64,000 bases of DNA from Arachidicoccus sp. (GTDB taxonomy: Bacteria; Bacteroidota; Bacteroidia; Chitinophagales; Chitinophagaceae). Below are positions 9,229-18,117 of this stretch, piece after piece. Each line of letters starts with the position of its first letter. The first letter of the stretch is position 1. Both the position numbers and the translations under genes were made by a program. The stretch is taken from contig JAPWKH010000013.1 of the NCBI GenBank assembly GCA_028283605.1, positions 59,950-123,949 on the forward strand, in the 5' to 3' direction. The notes below the pieces were generated by a model that was given only the letters and a program-made list of their open reading frames with translations, had not been told where the DNA came from and did not search any database.

Positions 9229-10512
9229 CTAATTTAAATTCTTAATTCTCAAAGAAATCGCTTTCGCATGTGCATCTAATCCTTCTGCTTCCGCCATAGC
9301 GATTACCGCTTGTGAAATTCCCTGCAATCCTTGCTGCGTCAGCCTTTGAAAAGTTATCTTTTTTACAAAACTATCTACGCATACACCGCTATACGCTCTC
9401 GCAAAACCATTTGTGGGTAAAGTATGATTTGTGCCGCTTGCATAATCGCCTGCACTTTCCGGCGAATAATTACCGATGAAAACAGACCCTGCATTTACAA
9501 TTTGTTCTGCAACACTTTCGGCATTTTCACACGCAACAATCAGATGTTCCGATGCATATTCGTTTGCTAATTCAATTGCTTGATCTATGTTTTTTACCAA
9601 AATTAATTTACTGTTATCCAATGCCTTTTCCGCAATGGATTTTCTTGGTAAATTATTCAATTGTTTTTTCACTTCTTCTTCAATATTGTTTAATAATGTT
9701 TCAGAAACTGTTATTAAAACTGCCTGACTATCGGCGCCATGTTCCGCCTGCGACAACAAATCGGAAGCTACGAAAGCAGCATTCGCAGAATCATCTGCCA
9801 ACACACAAACTTCACTTGGGCCTGCCGGCATGTCGATAGCAATTCCTTCTTGCTGAATCAATTGTTTTGCGCAAGTTACATATTGATTTCCCGGCCCAAA
9901 AATCTTATATGTTTTAGGGATGGTTTGCGTGCCGTAAGCCATTGCACCGATTGCCTGCACACCGCCAATTTTATATATATTATGAACACCTGAAAGATTT
10001 GCAGCATATAAAATTGCGGGATGCAGGTTGCCATTTTTATCAGGCGGAGAACAAAGTATAATTTCTTTACATCCGGCAATCTGCGCAGGGATAGACAGCA
10101 TTAAAATTGTTGAAAATAATGGCGCTGAACCGCCGGGAATATACAGCCCGACCTTTTCTATCCCTACGGATTTTCTCCAACAGAACACACCGGATTGCGT
10201 TTCAATTTTTTCTATCTGCGTTAATTGCTTTTCGTGAAAATTGCGAATATTTTTTGCAGCTATTTTGATTGCCTGTTTTAATTCATCAGAAATGTTTTTT
10301 TCCGCATTATCAATTTCCGCTTGTGTTACTTTAAAATTTTCTACAGCAGCACCGTCAAATTGTTCGGTATATTTTTTAACGGCAGCATCTCCGTTTTGCT
10401 TTATGTCTTTTAATATAGAAAATACTTTTTCTTTTAGTAAAGAATTATCAAACGCCGGCCGCATCAGCATTTCCGTCCATTCTTTTTTTTCCGGATAAAT
10501 ATATTTTTTCAT
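9229..10512 (-). CDS. hisD: histidinol dehydrogenase
   Basis: A zinc- and NAD-dependent enzyme that oxidises histidinol to histidine in two steps. The 427-residue protein is full length. Visible blocks are the nucleotide-binding core GLYIPGGSAPLFSTILMLS, GPGNQYVTCAK, the zinc site GPSEVCVLAD, the catalytic and zinc-binding region LLSQAEHGADSQAV, and the Glu-His pair in YASEHLIV and GTNHTLPTNGFAR. It lies 61 bases after hisG on the same strand, and a REP-like repeat follows it. Confidence 0.97.
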   Translation of the reverse strand: MKKYIYPEKKEWTEMLMRPAFDNSLLKEKVFSILKDIKQNGDAAVKKYTEQFDGAAVENFKVTQAEIDNAEKNISDELKQAIKIAAKNIRNFHEKQLTQIEKIETQSGVFCWRKSVGIEKVGLYIPGGSAPLFSTILMLSIPAQIAGCKEIILCSPPDKNGNLHPAILYAANLSGVHNIYKIGGVQAIGAMAYGTQTIPKTYKIFGPGNQYVTCAKQLIQQEGIAIDMPAGPSEVCVLADDSANAAFVASDLLSQAEHGADSQAVLITVSETLLNNIEEEVKKQLNNLPRKSIAEKALDNSKLILVKNIDQAIELANEYASEHLIVACENAESVAEQIVNAGSVFIGNYSPESAGDYASGTNHTLPTNGFARAYSGVCVDSFVKKITFQRLTQQGLQGISQAVIAMAEAEGLDAHAKAISLRIKNLN

Positions 10513-10573
10513 TTTATTGTCAGATGATAATTAAAGTTGATAGATTATTAAATCACAGAAAATTGTTTATATT

Positions 10574-11431
10574 TTATACCACCATTTTCTCTATCGGAAG
10601 CACAAGAATATCCTCCGCTCCTATCGATTTTATTTCTTCAATATGTTCCCAAAATTCTTCTTCGCTCAATACTGTGTGGATGCTGCTCCAGCCTTCCAGA
10701 GCCAACGGCAAAATTGTCGGGCTTTTCATGCCCGGAAGCACTTGTATAATATCGTTTATTTTAATATTAGGCGCGTTCATCAAAACATATTTTTTGTTTT
10801 TTGCTTTTTTAATGGTCTGGATGCGGAATAATAATTTATCCAAAATGGTTTGTTTATCTGCAGGTAATCCGGGAGATTTAATTAATGCCGATTGTGAACG
10901 CAAAATCACTTCGGCTTCTTTCAATCCATTCATAAACAAAGTAGAGCCGCTGCTTACCAAATCGCATACAACATCCGCCAAACCAATGCTCGGCGCAATC
11001 TCCACGCTGCCGCTGATAACATGAATTTCAGCTTTGATATTTTTTTCATCCAAAAATTTTTGTACCAATACTGGATAACTCGTGGCAATTCTTTTTCCTT
11101 TCAGGAACTGTGCATTATCATAATTTTCATTTTTCGCCACAGCAAAAGATAAACGGCATTTACCAAAACCAAGCGGCTCTATAACTTCAACATTCTTTTG
11201 GGATTCGTATATTACATTTTCTCCTACAAATCCTATGTCGGCCACGCCGTCTTCTACATATTGCGGAATATCATCGTCGCGAAGAAAAAATACTTCTATC
11301 GGAAAATTCGATGCAACAGCTTTCAGTTGATCCTTTACATTATTCGTAATATCTATGCCGCATTCTTTCAACAGCTTCACCGAATCGTCGTGCAAACGCC
11401 CGGATTTCTGAATGGCTAATTTTAAATTCAT
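10574..11431 (-). CDS. hisG: ATP phosphoribosyltransferase, long form
   Basis: The first enzyme of histidine synthesis, joining ATP and PRPP. At 285 residues it is the long HisG form, with a C-terminal ACT-like regulatory domain (about residues 210-285) through which histidine inhibits the enzyme, so no HisZ partner is needed. Motifs include MNLKLAIQKSGRLHDDS, the PRPP loop region VCDLVSSGSTLFMNGL, and YVLMNAPNIKI at the start of the regulatory domain. It is preceded by a His-codon leader peptide and a hairpin, so transcription is expected to respond to charged tRNA-His. Confidence 0.96.
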   Translation of the reverse strand: MNLKLAIQKSGRLHDDSVKLLKECGIDITNNVKDQLKAVASNFPIEVFFLRDDDIPQYVEDGVADIGFVGENVIYESQKNVEVIEPLGFGKCRLSFAVAKNENYDNAQFLKGKRIATSYPVLVQKFLDEKNIKAEIHVISGSVEIAPSIGLADVVCDLVSSGSTLFMNGLKEAEVILRSQSALIKSPGLPADKQTILDKLLFRIQTIKKAKNKKYVLMNAPNIKINDIIQVLPGMKSPTILPLALEGWSSIHTVLSEEEFWEHIEEIKSIGAEDILVLPIEKMVV

Positions 11432-11445
11432 TATTATTTATTTTT

Positions 11446-11479
11446 AAAAAAAGAAGGCTCGCCAATCACGGCAAGCCTC
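11446..11479 (-). terminator. his operon attenuator hairpin
   Basis: On the minus strand GAGGCTTGCC pairs with GGCGAGCCTTC across a six-base loop and is followed by seven T residues, 15 bases before the hisG start. It lies 35 bases after the stop of the His-rich leader peptide, the arrangement of a translation-coupled transcription attenuator. Confidence 0.88.
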
Positions 11480-11513
11480 AAATGTTTTATTGTATCACAC
11501 AAAACAAAATCGC

Positions 11514-11564
11514 TTACCCTTCGGATAAGAAATGATGATGATGTGTATGTGATTTTTTATTCAC
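11514..11564 (-). CDS. hisL: his operon leader peptide
   Basis: A 16-codon ORF starts with GTG at 11564 and reads VNKKSHTHHHHFLSEG before a TAA. Five His codons in six positions, four of them consecutive (HTHHHH), are the hallmark of a histidine leader. When charged tRNA-His is scarce the ribosome stalls there and the downstream terminator does not form, so hisG and the following genes are expressed. The exact leader type is known from Bacteroidota his operons. The start lies only a few bases after the -7 box, so translation may be almost leaderless. Confidence 0.88.
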   Translation of the reverse strand: MNKKSHTHHHHFLSEG

Positions 11565-11568
11565 GCCG

Positions 11569-11599
11569 CAAAATTAACTGATTAATTGATATGGCAAAA
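11569..11599 (-). promoter_or_regulatory. his operon promoter
   Basis: The minus strand has TAATTTTG (11576-11569), an exact TAnnTTTG -7 box, and TTTTG at 11599-11595, a -33-like element about 18 bases upstream. Transcription would begin at or just before the leader-peptide GTG. Confidence 0.65.
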
Positions 11600-11690
11600 T
11601 TTTTGTTTACAACTTTAAGATAAGGTAACATACGCATTTTAGATAACTTCATTATACTATTTATAAAACATAGCTGGTCTGCAATATTAT

Positions 11691-11760
11691 CGCGTCATGC
11701 CGAATTTAGTTCGGCATCTCTTGGCACAAGATCCTGAAACAAGTTCAGGGTGACGGGTGA
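11691..11760. repeat. REP-like double palindrome
   Basis: Two inverted repeats lie side by side: ATGCCGAA/TTCGGCAT at 11697-11717 and CCTGAA/TTCAGG at 11733-11749, with flanking GTCATGCC and TGACGG. This is the same family as the other GTCAT...TGACGG elements in the window. The rest of 11600-11860 shows nothing assignable. Confidence 0.6.
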
Positions 11761-11937
11761 GTCCAAAACAATTTATCATAACAGACTATCTTAGTAATAT
11801 AAACTGTATTAAATCTAAAACAGAACGTCAATTCTAATTAAACATTTTAAATTATTTATTTTATAATCTTTGTTCTCATAATTGCTGTAAAGAATAAAAT
11901 GTATTATATTTATTTTTTAACCTTAAAAAATAAAATT

Positions 11938-12261
11938 ATGGGAGTTGATGCAAAACATATAGCAACATTTCTTTTAGGCGCTGCTGCCGGCGCTGCCGCA
12001 TTAAAATATTCATCGATGAGTGATGAAGAAAAAGAAAAGCTTGCACAAAGTATTAAAGACAAAGCCAGTAAAGTAAGAGAAGAAGCCTCCGCTACTTTTG
12101 ACAAAGCGCAGGATTATTTTTCCGAGCTTACCTCAAAAGGCGGCGACTCTTTAAAAGAACATTGGGCAGATGCAGAAAATTATTTAAAAAATTTATTCGG
12201 GAAAAAAGATACGTCTTCAGAAGCGCCTTCCGATGCTGTACCAACTACTCCAGCGGTGTAG
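11938..12261 (+). CDS. YtxH-like small membrane protein
   Basis: I chose the ATG at 11938 (107 residues, MGVDAKHIATF) because the upstream in-frame ATG at 11899 adds only an AT-rich hydrophobic stretch. The protein has one membrane or membrane-associated glycine/alanine helix (FLLGAAAGAAALKY, about residues 10-23), as in YtxH proteins. A long amphipathic helix rich in Lys and Glu follows (SMSDEEKEKLAQSIKDKASK and onward), then an unstructured Ser/Pro/Thr tail. YtxH-like proteins are linked to stress in other bacteria, but the role here is unknown. A strong terminator follows. Confidence 0.75.
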   Translation: MGVDAKHIATFLLGAAAGAAALKYSSMSDEEKEKLAQSIKDKASKVREEASATFDKAQDYFSELTSKGGDSLKEHWADAENYLKNLFGKKDTSSEAPSDAVPTTPAV

Positions 12262-12285
12262 TTTGACAGTATTTTTTCTGAAATT

Positions 12286-12322
12286 AAAAAGCATATACTG
12301 AAACTATCGGTATATGCTTTTT
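12286..12322 (+). terminator. intrinsic terminator after the YtxH-like gene
   Basis: AAAAAGCATATAC pairs perfectly with GTATATGCTTTTT across an 11-base loop, 25 bases after the stop codon. The A and T runs make it usable in both directions. Confidence 0.85.
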
Positions 12323-12449
12323 AGATTTTGGAGGGTATCACTTCATTCAATTTTTAACATGTGTTAATAACTAATTTATTGCATGGCGCATAAATTGAAG
12401 TAAATTGCTATAGCACTAATCCAATTATCAACATTTAAAAAATTTTATT

Positions 12450-13463
12450 TTGACAGATACAATTATCGAACTAAATACCTTAAACCCGATTGAATTTTTC
12501 GGTGTTAACAATGCCAAATTAAATCTTCTTAAAAAGCGCTTCCCATTATTAAAAATCCTGTCGCGCGGCACACAAATAAAATTAAGCGGCGCACCGGAAT
12601 ATGTTGAGGAAGCAAAAGAAAAAATCAATCTTATTATCCAGTATTTAGAACGCAGCGGCGATGTAAGCGATTCTTATTTCGAAGAAATCCTGGGCAGCAT
12701 AGATGAAGGAAAAGTGGATAATTTCCTTGATAAACATCCTAATGATGTTTTGGTATTTGGCCCCAACGGGAAAACCATACGCGCCAGAACCGCCAATCAA
12801 AAAGCAATGGTACACGCAGCCGATAAAAATGATATCGTTTTCGCTATCGGTCCGGCAGGAACCGGAAAAACATATACGGCAGTTGCCATTGCTGTGCGTG
12901 CTTTGAAAAACAAACTTGTTAAAAAAATAATTCTTACACGTCCGGCAGTGGAAGCAGGAGAAAGCCTTGGCTTCCTTCCCGGCGATTTAAAAGAAAAAAT
13001 CGATCCGTATCTGCGTCCATTATACGATGCGCTTGATGATATGATTCCGGCGGATAAACTCGGCTATTATATGAGTACAAGGATAATCGAAATCGCACCT
13101 TTAGCATATATGCGCGGACGAACGCTGGATAATGCCTTTATAATATTGGATGAATCGCAAAATGCGAATGACCTTCAATTGAAAATGTTTTTGACACGCA
13201 TAGGTGCAAATGCAAAAGCCATTATTACCGGAGATCCTACACAAATAGATCTGCCCAAAAATCAGCGGAGCGGTTTGTGGAAAGCCGTTTCTATTTTGAG
13301 AAACGTGGACGGCATTTCTCATATTGAACTTAATGAAGAAGATGTAGTAAGGCACCGGTTGGTAAAACAAATCATCAAAGCATATAATAAGGCCGATGAG
13401 CAGACGGAAGTTGAGCACAGGTATTATGCCAATAAAAAGTCTGAAGAAGAAGGATTGCTCTGA
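12450..13463 (+). CDS. phoH: PhoH-family ATPase (PhoH/YbeZ type)
   Basis: The 337-residue protein has a KH-like N-terminal region (residues 15-70, [15 protein letters not shown]) and a P-loop ATPase domain: Walker A GPAGTGKT at 134-141, the PhoH signature [18 protein letters not shown], and Walker [12 protein letters not shown] at 229-239. YbeZ-type proteins are linked to RNA metabolism and work near YbeY and ribosome maturation; the exact role here is not shown. The start used is TTG at 12450, as no ATG lies in frame before the conserved region. The gene stands alone on the plus strand. Confidence 0.93.
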   Translation: MTDTIIELNTLNPIEFFGVNNAKLNLLKKRFPLLKILSRGTQIKLSGAPEYVEEAKEKINLIIQYLERSGDVSDSYFEEILGSIDEGKVDNFLDKHPNDVLVFGPNGKTIRARTANQKAMVHAADKNDIVFAIGPAGTGKTYTAVAIAVRALKNKLVKKIILTRPAVEAGESLGFLPGDLKEKIDPYLRPLYDALDDMIPADKLGYYMSTRIIEIAPLAYMRGRTLDNAFIILDESQNANDLQLKMFLTRIGANAKAIITGDPTQIDLPKNQRSGLWKAVSILRNVDGISHIELNEEDVVRHRLVKQIIKAYNKADEQTEVEHRYYANKKSEEEGLL

Positions 13464-13473
13464 TATATATCCT

Positions 13474-13481
13474 TACTTTTG
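13474..13481 (+). promoter_or_regulatory. putative -7 promoter element for the DUF4878 lipoprotein
   Basis: TACTTTTG matches TAnnTTTG exactly, 26 bases before the ATG at 13508. A clear -33 was not found. Confidence 0.45.
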
Positions 13482-13507
13482 CCATTATTTATCAAATTAA
13501 ATTTTCT

Positions 13508-14011
13508 ATGAAGAAGATCTTATCGGTCATTGCTTTTTTGTTTGCAACAGCATTTTTTTTCTCTTGTAAAAATAGTTCATCACCATCTTCAGTAGCAAGT
13601 GCTTTTACCAAAGCCATGATTACGCAAGATTTTGTAAATGCGAAAAAATATGTTGTTTCTGCGAATACTGCTTTGATAGATCAAATGGCAGCTTTCAGCA
13701 AGCAAATGGCTATGCCTGATTCCATTCTGCAAATCATTAAGCAAGCGGTTATAAAAACGAAAAACGAAAAAATCACAGGCAATACAGCAACTGTGGATGT
13801 AGAAATTACGCTTCCTAAGGCCATTATGGGACAGACGGAACAAACCCAAACATTGAATCTTAAGAAAGAAAAAAATGAATGGAAAATTGATCTTGGAAAT
13901 CCTGATATGCTATCTCCGGATCAAGCGCAGGAGCAATCACAGCCTTCTCAAATGCCTGCAGATTCGTCTTTGAAATCATTGCCTACATTGCCGGACAGTG
14001 CAGAGAAATAA
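13508..14011 (+). CDS. DUF4878-type lipoprotein
   Basis: The 167-residue protein starts with a lipoprotein signal: MKKILSVIAFLFATAFFFSC, with Cys20 as the expected lipidated residue. The following domain (ASAFTKAMITQDFVNAKKYV, then ATVDVEITLPKA and EWKIDLGNPDM) fits the NTF2-like DUF4878 fold, of unknown ligand. The last 30 residues are Gln/Ser/Pro-rich and probably disordered. It is predicted to sit on the periplasmic face of the inner or outer membrane. A terminator follows. Confidence 0.82.
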   Translation: MKKILSVIAFLFATAFFFSCKNSSSPSSVASAFTKAMITQDFVNAKKYVVSANTALIDQMAAFSKQMAMPDSILQIIKQAVIKTKNEKITGNTATVDVEITLPKAIMGQTEQTQTLNLKKEKNEWKIDLGNPDMLSPDQAQEQSQPSQMPADSSLKSLPTLPDSAEK

Positions 14012-14039
14012 GTAACGGGATAATTTATAATTTTCAATT

Positions 14040-14070
14040 TGCGCTTCAAGAAATTGAGGCGCATTTTTTA
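14040..14070 (+). terminator. intrinsic terminator after the DUF4878 lipoprotein
   Basis: TGCGCTTCAA pairs with TTGAGGCGCA across a four-base loop and is followed by TTTTTTATTTTT, starting 29 bases after the stop codon. Confidence 0.8.
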
Positions 14071-14133
14071 TTTTTAAAATGAAGAAAGAACAGCGTTAAA
14101 ATTATAAGCGGAAGAAATCTCTAATCTAAAATA

Positions 14134-15141
14134 TCAATTCTTTATTATTAATTCATCACTACTTGTGTGTTGCCTGTTTCGTACTACATTATCCAAAGTC
14201 CATTCCACGCGCTTTTCAAAGGGATGCTGGCGCACATTGCAATCTGTTTTAGAACATATAGAACAACTTGCCGATTGACAGGCATCTGTATGGATAAACA
14301 TTTCAAGGGAATCGCCTAATTCAGATGCTATATGATTTTGCAGTATCTCTAATTCTTCATGAGATTGTCTTAAATTTAAATACCATGGCAGAGACAAATG
14401 GCAATCTACATGTAATAAAGCGCCGTATTTTATTACACGAAGATTATGAATATCTATCCAGTTTTCTCTTCTGTTCCTGTTCAATACATCTACCAATTTA
14501 TGCAGCAATTGCGTATCAGCTTCATCCATAATGCCGGCCAAAGATGAGCGCAATATTCTGTAACCATTCCACAATACCATCAAGCCTATTGCAATGGCTA
14601 TTAATTTATCTAACAAATAAATTTTTGTGTATAAAATAATTAAAAGCCCAACAACTATTCCAATAGTTGTATAAGTATCTATCTGCAAATGTTTCCCGCT
14701 CGCCTGCAATGCAAGTGAACTATTTTTTTTACCGATTTTTATACAAACAAATCCTGCAGCATAATTTATTAAGGCCGTAATTATTACCAACATCAAACCT
14801 TTATCCAGAGAATTGATTGGCGTATTCTGATAAAAATTTTTAACAGTCTGAAAAATTATAAGAATTCCTGCGCCGATTATCATGGTGCCTTCTGCAGCTG
14901 CGGAAACAAATTCAGCCTTTCCATGTCCGTTAGGATGCCCTTCATCGCTCGGTTTAGAAGCTATAAATAAGCTGTACAATCCTATAAATCCGGCCAATAC
15001 ATTTACGATACTTTCAAGCGCATCGGCAAGAATAGAGGATGAATTGGTAAGATACCATGCAATTATTTTAGCAATAAAAAGTACTACGGATAGCGCGCAT
15101 ATCCATTTTTGAACCTTGTAATTTTGTTGGGCAGTATTCAT
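14134..15141 (-). CDS. cation diffusion facilitator (CDF) family transporter
   Basis: A 335-residue CDF exporter of divalent metal ions. The transmembrane part (residues 10-205) carries the metal site in ADALESIVNVLAGFI and the DEGHPNGHGKAE loop, plus a second site around HLQIDTYTTIG where the usual HxxxD is seen. The soluble C-terminal domain has a Cys-rich tail, DACQSASCSICSKTDC (about residues 286-301), which is unusual in CDF proteins and suggests extra metal binding or sensing. The metal cannot be predicted safely. It lies 18 bases after the LptF/G gene on the same strand, so the two may be co-transcribed. Confidence 0.9.
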   Translation of the reverse strand: MNTAQQNYKVQKWICALSVVLFIAKIIAWYLTNSSSILADALESIVNVLAGFIGLYSLFIASKPSDEGHPNGHGKAEFVSAAAEGTMIIGAGILIIFQTVKNFYQNTPINSLDKGLMLVIITALINYAAGFVCIKIGKKNSSLALQASGKHLQIDTYTTIGIVVGLLIILYTKIYLLDKLIAIAIGLMVLWNGYRILRSSLAGIMDEADTQLLHKLVDVLNRNRRENWIDIHNLRVIKYGALLHVDCHLSLPWYLNLRQSHEELEILQNHIASELGDSLEMFIHTDACQSASCSICSKTDCNVRQHPFEKRVEWTLDNVVRNRQHTSSDELIIKN

Positions 15142-15159
15142 TTTATTGAAACGGATAGG

Positions 15160-16605
15160 TTAATTTTTTGCACCTGTAAACCTCTTTACTTTTATGCCGA
15201 TCATTTTTTTTATTTTCTTAAAAAATCTGAAATATGCTTCATTATTAAACAGCTGGGAATCGCGCATCGCTTTATATGTAAGAAATAGTCCTATCGGTAA
15301 TAATACAAATGAAGAAAGCCACATACCTGTAAAGACCGATACCACATTTTGTTTCGCAAGTCTTTCACCTATTGTATTCAATAAATAAAACAGCACAAAA
15401 AAGATAATTGAAAAAACCAATGGCGAACCCAAACCACCTTTACGAATAATAGATCCCAAAGGAGCGCCTATCATGAATAAGATGAAACAGGCGGCAGATA
15501 AAGTAAATTTTCTATTAATTTCTATAAGAAAAAGATTTACACCGTCATTAAAATCTTTATAATCCCCTTCAATATATTTTATGTTATTTTTCGCCGATTC
15601 CAATTGTGTCACAGCGCGCTGGTAAACAATATTTCTTACAGAATCCGATAGCGAATGTGTAAGGTCGGTTTTATAAATTAATTTATTTTTTGCCCATATG
15701 CTGTCCTGGTATTGAATTGATTTTATGTTTGGATTAAGGGCTATTCTTATTCGTTTGGGATAGGAAGTATCTCCTTTTTTCAAAGAATCCATTCTGGGTA
15801 AAAGCTGTCGAAGGGAAAGCATTTTCGGATTGCCTTTATATGCTTCTTCGCCCATTTCATTAAATTTAAAAGTAGACATATCAAATACTTTTTTGTATGT
15901 CTCAAAATGGGTGCGCGTCAATTGTGTATTGGATGTGGAAGGCCTGCCTTCTTCATTATACATATATCCGTTTTGCAAGGTAAATTGCATGGACAGTTTA
16001 TCGGGTGTCATTTCCATAGTGCCGGACTTAGCGGAAATTATATCATCTTGCAACCCGTAGTTTTTTTCAAATATTACTACATCGCCTATATTTTTATTGG
16101 ACTTATCCTTATAGCCGATACGAATAATATAATTTGGTATTTTATCATAGAAAACACCCGGCTTAAAATTTACCGCAGGCTTCGTAGTAATTACATTGGT
16201 AAGCAATGTAGTTTGTTTTAAGTTGGCGACAGGGATAATATTATTGGAGAATAAAAAAGCAATTCCGCTTAATAATACGGCTACTATTAAAAGCGGCCTC
16301 ATAAACCGCGCTAAAGAAATACCCGCGGCTTTGATAGCAACCAGTTCAAACGATTCGCCCAATTTTCCAAAAGTCATTATAGAAGATAACAATAGCGACA
16401 GAGGCAATGCCAGCGGAATTGTAGTAGCAGTAATAATCAGCAGCAGCTTGCCAATAGTAATCATATCAAGCCCCTTCCCTACCACATCGTCTATCCAAAG
16501 CCAAAGGAATTGCATTACCAATACAAAAACCGAGATCAGAAATGTTGCAAAAAATGGCCCGATAAAAGAACGAAGGATTAATTTGTCGAGCTTTTTTATT
16601 ACCAT
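15160..16605 (-). CDS. LptF/LptG family lipopolysaccharide export permease
   Basis: A 481-residue YjgP/YjgQ family protein: three N-terminal membrane helices (FIGPFFATFLISVFVLVMQF and following), a large periplasmic beta-jellyroll region (about residues 130-360), and three C-terminal helices (LSAACFILFMIGAPLGSIIR onward). In the Lpt complex, LptF and LptG with the ATPase LptB extract LPS from the inner membrane. Bacteroidota often encode one such permease of this longer size; which of F or G it is cannot be told. No lptB lies nearby. It is upstream of the CDF gene on the minus strand. Confidence 0.88.
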   Translation of the reverse strand: MVIKKLDKLILRSFIGPFFATFLISVFVLVMQFLWLWIDDVVGKGLDMITIGKLLLIITATTIPLALPLSLLLSSIMTFGKLGESFELVAIKAAGISLARFMRPLLIVAVLLSGIAFLFSNNIIPVANLKQTTLLTNVITTKPAVNFKPGVFYDKIPNYIIRIGYKDKSNKNIGDVVIFEKNYGLQDDIISAKSGTMEMTPDKLSMQFTLQNGYMYNEEGRPSTSNTQLTRTHFETYKKVFDMSTFKFNEMGEEAYKGNPKMLSLRQLLPRMDSLKKGDTSYPKRIRIALNPNIKSIQYQDSIWAKNKLIYKTDLTHSLSDSVRNIVYQRAVTQLESAKNNIKYIEGDYKDFNDGVNLFLIEINRKFTLSAACFILFMIGAPLGSIIRKGGLGSPLVFSIIFFVLFYLLNTIGERLAKQNVVSVFTGMWLSSFVLLPIGLFLTYKAMRDSQLFNNEAYFRFFKKIKKMIGIKVKRFTGAKN

Positions 16606-16776
16606 AATTATAAGTGTTTATCGCTGCTGCGACAAAAATAATGAATTAAAGCAGTTAAGCTTTTCTCTTATGAATTTAAATGGAAAAGTAATTAAAATGC
16701 ATAAGGCTGAACGATCGTTTTTATCTTTTTCTTAGGAATAAAATCCGGATAAATTATTGAATGTATTTTCTTTTGA

Positions 16777-17871
16777 TTAATAAACCGTCTTCCGTTTGCC
16801 GCTTTCGAAATCTTTAAAAATGAAAGAACCGAGATTGTCGAGGGTTGCGAAATATGCCTTGCCGTTGTTCATTTCTGTAAATTCATTTACAAATGCCTGC
16901 AAATAAGGATCGGAAGCAATCATGAAAGTAGTAATATCTATTTTTAATTTCTTGCATTGCGCCGCAAGATTGATGCATTTGTTAGTAATCTTTCTGTCAA
17001 GCCCGAAGGAATTTTTATAATATCGCCCGCCGATTTTTAAACAGGTTGGTTTGCCGTCCGTAATCATAAAAATTTTTTTATTGGCGTTCTTTCTTCTTCG
17101 TAAAATATCCATGGCGAGCTCCAATCCGGCAACCGTGTTGGTATGATAAGGCCCAACCTGTAAGTAAGGCAAATCTTTAATTTCCACAGTCCATGCATCA
17201 TTGCCAAATACTACAATATCCAAAGTGTCTTTCGGGTATTTTGTAGTAATCAACTCACTTAATGCCATCGCAACTTTTTTCGCCGGCGTTATCCTGTCTT
17301 CGCCATACAGGATCATAGAATGAGAAATGTCTATCATTAATACGGTAGAAGTCTGCGCTTTAAAGTTTGTTTCATGGATTTGCAGATCATCTTCATGTAA
17401 AGAAAAATTATGGATGCCGTGATTGATTTGTGCATGGCGGATACTTTCCGTAAAATCTATTTGTTCAAGTTTGTCGCCAAACTGATAGCTTCTTGTATCG
17501 GAATTTATTTCATCGCCGCCGCCACTTTTTTTAGTATTATGATCTCCCTGTTTTGACTTTTTGAATTTACTGAAAATCTCCTCAAGGCTTCGCTGCCGTA
17601 TGTTTTGCTCGCTTTTCGCCGTTAAAGAATAATCGCCGGATATTTCGTTTTCTTTCAAATAACCATTGTCTTTTAAATCCTGAATAAAATCGCCCATGCC
17701 ATAACTCTCATCCGTAAGTTTAAATTGCTTATCCAGCTGGTTCATCCACTCAAGAGTTTCATAAGCATCGCCATTTGTGTAAGGAAGCAATTGCATAAAA
17801 ATATCTAACAATTGCTCAAATTTGCTTTTGCCATCATCAGAAACAATTTTTGAAAATTCAAAACCAATCAT
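16777..17871 (-). CDS. VWA-domain protein
   Basis: The 364-residue protein has a helical N-terminal region (1-120), a basic and glycine-rich linker, and a von Willebrand A domain from about residue 172. The MIDAS motif is DISHS at 181-185, with the later Thr and Asp in NTVAGLE and MITDGKP. It has no signal peptide, so it is cytosolic, like the CoxE/YehP-type VWA proteins that often work with MoxR ATPases. No MoxR gene lies next to it in this window. It is monocistronic on the minus strand. The substrate is unknown. Confidence 0.82.
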   Translation of the reverse strand: MIGFEFSKIVSDDGKSKFEQLLDIFMQLLPYTNGDAYETLEWMNQLDKQFKLTDESYGMGDFIQDLKDNGYLKENEISGDYSLTAKSEQNIRQRSLEEIFSKFKKSKQGDHNTKKSGGGDEINSDTRSYQFGDKLEQIDFTESIRHAQINHGIHNFSLHEDDLQIHETNFKAQTSTVLMIDISHSMILYGEDRITPAKKVAMALSELITTKYPKDTLDIVVFGNDAWTVEIKDLPYLQVGPYHTNTVAGLELAMDILRRRKNANKKIFMITDGKPTCLKIGGRYYKNSFGLDRKITNKCINLAAQCKKLKIDITTFMIASDPYLQAFVNEFTEMNNGKAYFATLDNLGSFIFKDFESGKRKTVY

Positions 17872-17965
17872 TATCCGAAATTTTAGATAATAAAGTTACA
17901 CAATTTTACAGCAGAATTTTTCTGTTGCATTTCATTGGCAAAAATTTCGCATTTTAATTCAATTC

Positions 17966-18004
17966 AAAAAAAAGACAATGCTTATTTATTAGAAAAGCAT
18001 TGTC
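17966..18004 (-). terminator. intrinsic terminator after the acidic-protein gene
   Basis: On the minus strand GACAATGCTT pairs perfectly with AAGCATTGTC across an 11-base loop and is followed by eight T residues. It lies about 115 bases after the acidic-protein stop codon. The rest of the 17872-18117 gap shows nothing else. Confidence 0.82.
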
Positions 18005-18117
18005 CTTAATTATTGTTGAAAACCGGCAAGAATTAATACATTCCTACCATATTTCTCATTTACGTTCTTTCTAAAAATTCTATCTTCTTTCCATGAATTT
18101 TTAAAAATTACAAGTAA

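Noticed and set aside
10524..11024. 166-codon plus-strand ORF
   Set aside because: It is a shadow of hisG on the opposite strand with no recognisable domain.
16196..16735. 179-codon plus-strand ORF
   Set aside because: It is antisense to the 5' part of the LptF/G gene and runs into its upstream region; composition follows the opposite-strand gene.
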